Shown one piece after another: positions 44,436 to 49,772 of a stretch of DNA of 49,772 bases. Positions within the stretch are counted from its first letter, which is position 1; each line of letters begins with the position of its first letter. The notes beneath the pieces were generated by a model. That model searched no databases. It saw only the letters and a list, made by a program, of their open reading frames with translations, and was not told the origin of the DNA. The translations under genes and the position numbers were made by a program. Source of the DNA: a virus; the IMG/VR virus record IMGVR_UViG_3300007276_000075, positions 1 to 49,772 of that record. One strand, written 5' to 3'.

Positions 44436-46301
44436 TTATGTAACCTCACATGAACCGCCTGCGCAAGCAAGCTCCCCAGAAAGATCAGTGTTATCATCTA
44501 GCTCTATAACCTTAGTTAGATCTATCTCGTTTAGAGACTTCAATAACTCTTCGTATTTAACCTTGGTGATATCCTCAAACGGAGCTTGTTTATACGTGCC
44601 TCCATTGTGAGGCAAAACAGATAGACCGTTATAGTGATCTTTGTTTTTCCACATCCACTCACCTACCTCATCCCACATATCATCTTTGATAGATATTGTA
44701 GCTGAAACATTATGAGAGTTAGAACCTTTCCTGTGCCCGTTGCTAACCCATTCTGTAGCAACCTTTTTAACTCTTTCTAGTAAGTCCATAGGAGATTCAG
44801 TTCTTAGAATAGAACCTTTTGGAGCCTGTTGTGGTATACTTATCACAGCCGTGTCGTGTGCTCTGAAGTAATCGTCTTCGACGATTTCAGGGTGGTTAGC
44901 CTTTAAGTACCCATATATAGCCTCGTTCTTCCCTACGCGCAATCTACGGATGTATTGTTTGTGATGCCATGCGTGTATACCCGAAGATGTTCCTAATACC
45001 AGAGATGTCGTCCCTGCAGGTTTAACACATGTTGTACGCGCAGCTTTTTTAACACCAATAATCTTGGCTACTCTAGCGTTTTCGTTTTTAACGATTTCAG
45101 CTCCAATAGCCATATCATAATTCAAAACAGTTCCACTACCTATACCTGTCATAGATACACCTATCAAAGCATCTCGCTCTGTTGTTTCCTTCCATATCTC
45201 TCTTAAGTAATGGAAGTCAGTATATCCAGCTTGTAATGTACCTATAAAAGATGCTACTCTAACTCTATCTTCGTAATCACTTTGTGATTCTATATCTGAT
45301 ACATTAACTTCACATAGGTTGCAGAACTGATACGGGCGAAGAGCTATCTCGCAACATGGATTAGTTCCCCAGTCTTTATCATTATTAAAGTATATACCTG
45401 GTTCACCAGCACCTGAGGCTTCAACGCGTTTCCACAAGTCCACAAAAAACTTTTTAGTTATTTTATGCCTCATAAGAACAGCTGAATTATTTGATCTACC
45501 TCGCTGCGGGTTTAACTCCCACCAGTCTCCAGACTTACACGAGATCATCTCCTCATCGTATGCGCTAAATAATGATATAAGGGCAGCGCGCCGGATACCC
45601 CCAGCAAGGACAGCATCAGCAATGTGGCAAACGATATCGTGTACGTTAAGGGACGTAAGATTATCTCCGTCATTCTTGTCATCTAATATACCTTGAACTT
45701 TAATTAAACATTCTTTAAGAGGCTGAGGACCAGGTGCTTTACCACCTGATGTTACAAGCCTAGCGCCTTTAGGTCGTATGTCTGAGTAATCAAACTTTAC
45801 AGCTGACTTCTTCCTACCACCAAGATAAGACTCCATAAGAACTTTAACAGCATCAGCCCAACCTTCTATAGAGTCACCTATTACAAACCTTCTGTATCTT
45901 TTGTCAAAGGGTTTAGTGACGTGAGGTAGTTTTCTAACGTGATGTTGTTGGACAGAATAACCCACCCCGCAGCCTGAAAGCAGTAAGAACATAGTCTCAC
46001 TGAAGCTGTCAATATGATCAATGGGTAGATAACTACAATTATACAGCCGGTTCGGAGATATCTCAATAGGCTTACCGCTGAACTGTAAAGATCGCATTGA
46101 CGGTAAAACTTTTTTATTGTATACGAGTTCATACGCTTTGTTTATTTCGTCTTTTAACTGGGGATATTTTTTAATATGCATCTCCTCGTTTCGCGTGACT
46201 AATTCTTTCCACGTCTCTCTTCTATTTAGCTCTGGTATATACTTAGCATATTTCATATGCACTGTTATATCCGAGAGTATATCCTTATCAATCTGACTCA
46301 T
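44436..46301 (-). CDS. nrdJ: Adenosylcobalamin-dependent (class II) ribonucleotide reductase
   Basis: Makes deoxyribonucleotides using a B12-generated thiyl radical; no oxygen or second subunit is needed. The 621-residue protein shows the full cysteine set of monomeric class II enzymes. C89 (LYNCSY) pairs with C327 (FCNLC), the radical cysteine C316 lies in NPCCE with E318, and the C-terminal redox pair is C613/C618 in CAGGSC. The 9-residue spacing from E318 to C327 and the C-x4-C tail equal those of the Lactobacillus enzyme. It is about 120 residues shorter than that enzyme, as is common in phages, so the allosteric region may be reduced. It is the last gene of the minus operon, overlapping the 50-aa gene by 14 bases. 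Confidence 0.92.
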   Translation of the reverse strand: MSQIDKDILSDITVHMKYAKYIPELNRRETWKELVTRNEEMHIKKYPQLKDEINKAYELVYNKKVLPSMRSLQFSGKPIEISPNRLYNCSYLPIDHIDSFSETMFLLLSGCGVGYSVQQHHVRKLPHVTKPFDKRYRRFVIGDSIEGWADAVKVLMESYLGGRKKSAVKFDYSDIRPKGARLVTSGGKAPGPQPLKECLIKVQGILDDKNDGDNLTSLNVHDIVCHIADAVLAGGIRRAALISLFSAYDEEMISCKSGDWWELNPQRGRSNNSAVLMRHKITKKFFVDLWKRVEASGAGEPGIYFNNDKDWGTNPCCEIALRPYQFCNLCEVNVSDIESQSDYEDRVRVASFIGTLQAGYTDFHYLREIWKETTERDALIGVSMTGIGSGTVLNYDMAIGAEIVKNENARVAKIIGVKKAARTTCVKPAGTTSLVLGTSSGIHAWHHKQYIRRLRVGKNEAIYGYLKANHPEIVEDDYFRAHDTAVISIPQQAPKGSILRTESPMDLLERVKKVATEWVSNGHRKGSNSHNVSATISIKDDMWDEVGEWMWKNKDHYNGLSVLPHNGGTYKQAPFEDITKVKYEELLKSLNEIDLTKVIELDDNTDLSGELACAGGSCEVT

Positions 46302-46440
46302 TTATATTTTTTAAAATTGTTAAACACATATCCATAAAAGGTAGGTAAAACACATGGCTATTCCTATCCTCTTGTTCATAGGTTCTGAAACCTATTAATA
46401 TACCTGGGTAAAACCCAAAGCTTAATTCCCATTTTTGCAT
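46288..46440 (-). CDS. Small conserved-type protein of 50 residues
   Basis: The 50-residue reading frame begins MQKWELSFGFYPGILIGFRT and continues YEQEDRNSHVFYLPFMDMCL. I recall the pattern GI(L)xGxRTYE...HVxYLPFID from short proteins next to nucleotide-metabolism genes in marine phages; their role is not known to me. It starts 19 bases inside the end of the endonuclease gene and its stop lies 14 bases inside nrdJ, so it fills the only gap in the operon and couples both neighbours. A regulator or partner of NrdJ is conceivable but unsupported. Confidence 0.7.
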   Translation of the reverse strand: MQKWELSFGFYPGILIGFRTYEQEDRNSHVFYLPFMDMCLTILKNINESD

Positions 46441-46898
46441 TTTCTTTTATTTAATATTAATTCAACTACCTTATCACATTCCTTTTGATTTTGAGGTTTA
46501 TATAAAGTTACATGTGGTCGCTCAGAGTTAATAAGTTTTTTAAACATTTTCCATCTCATAGGAAAACTCTCGTTAGCTCGACCTTTTGTCTCTATTATAA
46601 AACCATCACCAAAAAAATCAGGGGTGTATTTTATAGGTAGTATTTTCTTTTGTCCTCGGTTTACCATGTCACCTTTACCGTTGCCTTGTCTTTCGTAGCA
46701 CAACAGATCGCACATAAAACCTTCTTGTAGTATAAAGCTTTCGCTTTCGTATGTAGCTTTGATCTTAGATTTTTTCATAGCCTGCCACATATATCTCTCA
46801 AGGCCAGAGGCGAAGGTGATGCCGTCATACACCACCTTCTTAGACCTTACTGGACCTCGTTTTCTACTCTTAGTTTTCTGAGTTGTTTTTCTACCCAT
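46422..46898 (-). CDS. Endonuclease I-like (PDDEXK) Holliday junction resolvase
   Basis: A protein of 158 residues from the preferred start at 46898, which lies 4 bases after the upstream stop. A longer frame to 46997 would overlap the upstream gene by 95 bases and adds 33 residues unlike the family. The nuclease motif matches T7 endonuclease I: SGLERYMW (E34), YTPDFFGDGF (D94) and IIETKG (E103, K105). Residues 1-22 are very basic (KTTQKTKSRKRG) and may bind DNA. T7 endonuclease I resolves branched DNA before packaging. An insertion between the first and second acidic residues (about 60-90, with two Cys) makes it longer than the T7 core. Confidence 0.83.
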   Translation of the reverse strand: MGRKTTQKTKSRKRGPVRSKKVVYDGITFASGLERYMWQAMKKSKIKATYESESFILQEGFMCDLLCYERQGNGKGDMVNRGQKKILPIKYTPDFFGDGFIIETKGRANESFPMRWKMFKKLINSERPHVTLYKPQNQKECDKVVELILNKRKCKNGN

Positions 46899-46902
46899 AG
46901 TT

Positions 46903-47187
46903 TTAAATTGGCGCGCAGTAGTTGTCATCATTATCAGACAACTCTTCTCTAGCAGCTTGGATATACAATATCGCATCCATAAGCTCTTCTTGCACATCGT
47001 TAAGATAACCAGCTAAGTCTTTATGACCTCCAGTTCTTTCACCGTGTAGAGTTCTACCATATTTTTTAAAACCTAAATCAGATCTTTCTACAAACTTATC
47101 TACTACGCGTTCTACAACAGGATCGCGAAAGCGTATAGTTTTAGTGTTATCAGATGACTTTGCGTTCATTATTTCTCTATCGCTCAT
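46903..47187 (-). CDS. Small MazG-like protein
   Basis: A 94-residue, mostly helical protein. The central stretch (VVDKFVERSDLGFKKYG, then HKDLAGYLNDVQEELMDAIL and YIQAAREEL) has the helix-rich pattern and the E-E-x-x-D of all-alpha NTP pyrophosphatases, which cleave (d)NTPs to (d)NMPs. Only one of the two acidic helices of MazG is obvious, so activity is uncertain. It overlaps the upstream GIY-YIG/MazG gene by ATGA. I recall similar short proteins in marine phages labelled only as hypothetical or MazG-like. Confidence 0.6.
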   Translation of the reverse strand: MSDREIMNAKSSDNTKTIRFRDPVVERVVDKFVERSDLGFKKYGRTLHGERTGGHKDLAGYLNDVQEELMDAILYIQAAREELSDNDDNYCAPI

Positions 47188-48014
47188 AGTGTGTCTTTTA
47201 CAAATGTTCCGTTAACCATCTTACCTGTACGCTTACTGATCACGTTGTAAGCTTGATCAATACAATGCTCAATCTTGTAACCAGCTAATTCAGATAAATT
47301 AGTTAGCACAACAACCATATCGCCTATAGCATCTACAACTTCAGGTTGATCATTTTTAAGTATTGCTCTACCAAGCTCTCCAGCTTCTTCCATAAGCTTT
47401 AGATATTGAGTTATTGTATCACCTTTGTCATACAGACCTCTTTCGTCTGCCCATGTTCTAATCAAATCAAAACGGTTTAAAGATCCAACATTGAGGTTTA
47501 GACCTCCATGACCACTCATATTTAATGCGCCAGTATTAGTTTTACAGCAACCATTGTTGTCAAAGTACCTAGCAAACGCCTTGTTATACACGTAGCACCT
47601 TTCAATATTGTACATAGATGGTTTAACATTACTCATGATCCACCGTATTGAATCAGGGTCAATGCAGCATCTACCGTGCTCTGTATCCCAGCTCATCCCT
47701 AGTTCGTCCATTAGCCTACCTTTAAGCTTATTTACCGGGCAAGGAAAAGTTGTTGTTTGTTCTGTTATGTTTATTTTCATATGGTTTAATTCTTTATTTT
47801 TTGGTTTTAAATCTTTATACAGTTTTTGGTCTACCCTGTAGCCAAATAATTTTTGTAGCTCAATCTCTCTATTAGAGATATAACTAATGTCCTCAGACAT
47901 CTCTAATATCTCAAACTCGTCTTCAGAGTAACCCTGTTGTTGTACGACTCTGTTTTGTATGTCGTTTGTCACACCAATTTTTTTACCTGGTATGTGGTAT
48001 ATGCAGTACATCAT
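47184..48014 (-). CDS. GIY-YIG-like domain fused to MazG pyrophosphohydrolase
   Basis: A 276-residue protein of three parts. Residues 1-60 resemble a divergent GIY-YIG nuclease: CIYHI in place of GIY, KKIGVT in place of YIG, R22, and an acidic E50 before LQKLFGY. Residues 80-185 are an unrecognised Cys-containing region (CCIDPDSIRW, NNGCCKTNTGALNMSGHGG). Residues 195-270 are a MazG domain with MEEAGEL (E209, E210, E213) and EVVDAIGD (E225, D228, D232), the EExxE...ExxD metal site. MazG hydrolyses NTPs or dNTPs to the monophosphate. The gene overlaps the hydroxymethylase-like gene by ATGA. The MazG call is firm; the nuclease-fold call is tentative. Confidence 0.78.
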   Translation of the reverse strand: MMYCIYHIPGKKIGVTNDIQNRVVQQQGYSEDEFEILEMSEDISYISNREIELQKLFGYRVDQKLYKDLKPKNKELNHMKINITEQTTTFPCPVNKLKGRLMDELGMSWDTEHGRCCIDPDSIRWIMSNVKPSMYNIERCYVYNKAFARYFDNNGCCKTNTGALNMSGHGGLNLNVGSLNRFDLIRTWADERGLYDKGDTITQYLKLMEEAGELGRAILKNDQPEVVDAIGDMVVVLTNLSELAGYKIEHCIDQAYNVISKRTGKMVNGTFVKDTL

Positions 48015-48670
48015 AGTTTATTATTATATAAGTGTAAATTATGCGCATAATGGTAATACTCGCCACATTGAATACCGAGTTCATACGCAACCAACATTTG
48101 CAAGCTAGCAAAACAATACTGATCGTTACAGAAGCCAAACCATAAATCGTTTGATCTCATAACTACAGCCATGTTTAGCTTGTTGTTAAGTATTGTGAAC
48201 TGCACAGCGTAAGTACATGGTGTATCATTTTGATAATGCCCATCGTTTATTTCTTTAGCATCATATATACTAATGGCAGCTTGTCGGGTGTCAGGGTTTG
48301 ATTCAAGCATAGCTATAACATTGTCTAGCTGTTCGTTTCTCTTCCATTGCCAACCGTAGTTAGAATTAACGTTACCGTCTTCATCTGCCATACGTTTCCA
48401 TATAGGAGGTATTTTACCGTAGAGGTCGCCTAGCTTACTTATGTTACGATCGCCTGATAAATACCATTTCCATTCAGCATCAGCGTACTCTCTATTCCAG
48501 TCACGCTCTACGTTTAGTATTACCATATCAGTAGGATGCTCCATCGTAAAACCTACGTTAAACAAAGCTTTGGTATCACCAAACTCTACGCCGTTACATC
48601 TGATTTCATTTAGAAAATAACTAAAAGCTGAGTCCGCGTTGTAAAATCTAGTTTTCATTGTATTTGTCAT
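48011..48670 (-). CDS. Thymidylate-synthase-fold enzyme, dCMP hydroxymethylase-like
   Basis: A 219-residue protein of the TS superfamily. Conserved elements: EWKWYLSGDRN (catalytic Glu of the TS E-x-x-W-F motif), IWKRMADEDG then NSNYGWQWK, NPDTRQAAISIY, the catalytic Cys in DTPCTYAVQF, and MRSNDLWFGFCND followed later by LHLY. The TS asparagine that recognises dUMP, 31 residues after the catalytic Cys, is Asp here. Asp at this position marks dCMP hydroxymethylases such as T4 gp42, whose RSND-x-x-FGF-x-ND segment, as I remember it, matches closely. It ends soon after LHLY, lacking the usual last 40-50 residues. The start 48670 overlaps the upstream gene by 23 bases; M5 at 48658 is an alternative. 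A plain thymidylate synthase is the less likely call. Confidence 0.78.
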   Translation of the reverse strand: MTNTMKTRFYNADSAFSYFLNEIRCNGVEFGDTKALFNVGFTMEHPTDMVILNVERDWNREYADAEWKWYLSGDRNISKLGDLYGKIPPIWKRMADEDGNVNSNYGWQWKRNEQLDNVIAMLESNPDTRQAAISIYDAKEINDGHYQNDTPCTYAVQFTILNNKLNMAVVMRSNDLWFGFCNDQYCFASLQMLVAYELGIQCGEYYHYAHNLHLYNNKL

Positions 48671-48944
48671 AATAGTATTTATAATATTCGTACATTTTTC
48701 TTAAAGCATTCTCATCAGAGTAATTCAAAGGGTCAGTGTTTGTAACACCTCGTGTTGTTATAGACACCAGCCATTTATTACCTGTATCCCAGTTAGGCAT
48801 TATAGCTATAGATATTCCGTTATCCATGCACCAAGCGACTCTTTTTATGTCTTCTGGCGTGTGCGACAGATATCCACAGCTTCTACCGCCTTTACTGGGT
48901 TTGTAAGGTATATGAGGTCGCGTGTACTTACTTAACTTTCCCAT
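48648..48944 (-). CDS. Hypothetical protein of 98 residues
   Basis: A small basic and aromatic-rich protein. The N-terminal half has TRPHIPYKPSKGGRSCGYLS. A helix-like TPEDIKRVAWCMDNGISIAI leads to NWDTGNKWLVSI, a Trp-containing strand pair. The C-terminus is a Tyr-rich helix (LRKMYEYYKYYYDKYNEN). I recall similar proteins beside helicase genes in marine phages, always unnamed. It overlaps the helicase by 13 bases and the hydroxymethylase-like gene by 23, so it belongs to the operon. No function can be assigned. Confidence 0.68.
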   Translation of the reverse strand: MGKLSKYTRPHIPYKPSKGGRSCGYLSHTPEDIKRVAWCMDNGISIAIMPNWDTGNKWLVSITTRGVTNTDPLNYSDENALRKMYEYYKYYYDKYNEN

Positions 48945-49771
48945 GGCATAGCTTCATCTTCGACTCCTTCAGTTATCTCAGGTATAAAACTGCCTGATCG
49001 AGGTTCCCATTTAAAATGTGACTCAGCGCCGTTTTCACCTAGGTTTTGAAACTTAACTTTAAGAACCTTGCACTTAACTGTCTTAGCCTCGTAGTCGCGG
49101 TGTACAAGTAGACCGTGATAACTAGCATCATACCATTCGCCACCACCTTTAATGTTGTACATTGTAGGTTCTTCAATCTTTCCGTCTTGACCTTTGTACA
49201 TTTTAGTAGGGTGAGCTACGATAAACACTAGCACGTCATACTTCTTAGCAAAGATTTCTATCTTTGTTAAATACTCCATTGTGTATCGGTTAACATCCTC
49301 TGTCTTGCAGTCAACATCTCTAACCTTGTTAAAAGGATCGATTACAAGGCATTTAATACCTTTACGTTTTACAAGCTCAGCTCCTTTGCGTAATACAGAT
49401 TCAAGAGTATACCTGTCCATATCAATAAAGAAGTAGTTATCATTAACATGATCAGCTACGCTGTTCCATTTGTTACCACCGATATCGCTAGGTAATGGCA
49501 TATCTTGCCATGTCTTACGCATCAACTTATGAGCATGGAGATACGTTGGGTGGTTCTCTGGAGACGCAAATGCAGTTTTCCATCCATAGTTATTATTGTA
49601 GCCAACCACCATCTGGTCGACAAAATCCGATTTTCCAGAAGACGGAATACCAGTAACAGTAATAAACTGACCGGTATATGTACTAAATATTTTATCAAAA
49701 TTAGGTAAACCAACTTGAAACCCTGGTTTAAAACCGTTTTGCACGAAATCTTTAAGTTCATCTTCTATATC
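48932..49771 (-). CDS. Replicative DNA helicase, RecA-like domain, 5' partial
   Basis: The frame is open to the right window edge, so the GTG at 49744 is not a true start and an N-terminal part, possibly a primase domain, lies outside. The visible part is a RecA/DnaB-type motor. Counting from that GTG: Walker A is GIPSSGKS (K38), the catalytic Glu is in ASPEN (E63), Walker B is LVIDP (D136), the sensor motif is VAHPTK (H178), and the later NIKGGGEWYDAS resembles the DNA-binding/arginine-finger region of T7 gp4 and Twinkle. It should unwind the replication fork. It heads the visible part of the minus-strand operon. Whether it is a DnaB-type helicase or a primase-helicase cannot be told from this window. 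Confidence 0.85.
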   Translation of the reverse strand, partial: DIEDELKDFVQNGFKPGFQVGLPNFDKIFSTYTGQFITVTGIPSSGKSDFVDQMVVGYNNNYGWKTAFASPENHPTYLHAHKLMRKTWQDMPLPSDIGGNKWNSVADHVNDNYFFIDMDRYTLESVLRKGAELVKRKGIKCLVIDPFNKVRDVDCKTEDVNRYTMEYLTKIEIFAKKYDVLVFIVAHPTKMYKGQDGKIEEPTMYNIKGGGEWYDASYHGLLVHRDYEAKTVKCKVLKVKFQNLGENGAESHFKWEPRSGSFIPEITEGVEDEAMPWES

Positions 49772-49772
49772 G

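Noticed and set aside
44401-44610. A 69-residue plus-strand frame starting in the convergent terminator
   Set aside because: It is antisense to the conserved C-terminal end of nrdJ and starts within the terminator hairpin.
46899-46997. 33-residue N-terminal extension of the endonuclease
   Set aside because: It would overlap the upstream gene by 95 bases and has no family resemblance; the start at 46898 follows the upstream stop by 4 bases and begins with the basic region expected.
48011-48670. Ordinary thymidylate synthase
   Set aside because: The dUMP-specific Asn is Asp, and the surrounding RSND...FGF.ND pattern fits dCMP hydroxymethylase better. It remains an alternative because specificity cannot be proved from sequence.
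1-49772. tRNA genes, integrase, attachment sites, insertion sequences
   Set aside because: Intergenic gaps are nearly all shorter than 75 bases, the longest being about 110 bases at the convergent terminator. No cloverleaf or recombinase-like sequence was seen.

Overview
The window is a continuous piece of the genome of a tailed, podovirus-type phage of a marine Bacteroidetes host, most likely a flavobacterium. It is cut inside the large terminase gene at the left edge and inside a RecA-like replicative helicase at the right edge. Four things point to the host. Starts are preceded by A/T-rich leaders without Shine-Dalgarno sequences, as is usual in Bacteroidetes. One gene (33740-35881) ends in a type IX secretion (T9SS) sorting domain, a system confined to Bacteroidetes. 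The same gene carries the GC(M/T)D...NYN...C repeats common in flavobacterial surface proteins. Three genes in that stretch have Sec signal peptides. No integrase, repressor, tRNA, IS element or CRISPR array was seen, so a lytic phage is the simplest reading.

Left and middle (1-44324, plus strand) hold the virion and lysis module. In order: terminase, portal, acidic scaffold-like protein and major capsid protein, closed by a UUCG-loop terminator; an unknown protein closed by a second hairpin; connector/adaptor-type proteins; a 2632-residue tail-nozzle-like protein; a small unknown protein and a cupin; three genes in the order of the T7 internal virion (ejection) proteins, the last being a 3493-residue polyvalent protein with zincin, HAD and twin C3H zinc motifs. 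Next is an envelope-directed cassette (31435-35881): a signal-peptide protein that looks like an outer-membrane barrel, two small basic marine-phage proteins, a single-span membrane protein, a secreted thioredoxin-fold protein without its active-site cysteines, and the T9SS-type secreted protein. Tail-fibre genes follow with long internal repeats, a GAMT-like methyltransferase inside the fibre operon, small structural proteins, an M15 peptidase endolysin, and a paralogue of a protein encoded 36 kb upstream.

Right end (44436-49772, minus strand) is a tightly overlapping nucleotide-metabolism and DNA-processing operon. In transcription order: helicase, unknown 98 aa, a thymidylate-synthase-fold protein whose key residues match dCMP hydroxymethylase, a GIY-YIG-like/MazG fusion, a second MazG-like small protein, an endonuclease I-like resolvase, a 50-aa protein, and class II ribonucleotide reductase. 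The two convergent modules meet at a bidirectional terminator near 44386-44414.

The most interesting candidates are: (i) the envelope cassette, in which the phage appears to send proteins to the host periplasm, outer membrane and, by the host's own T9SS, the cell surface; (ii) a possible modified-cytosine pathway (dCMP hydroxymethylase-like enzyme beside two all-alpha NTP-pyrophosphatase-like proteins); (iii) the giant multi-domain ejection protein; and (iv) the methyltransferase among the fibre genes.
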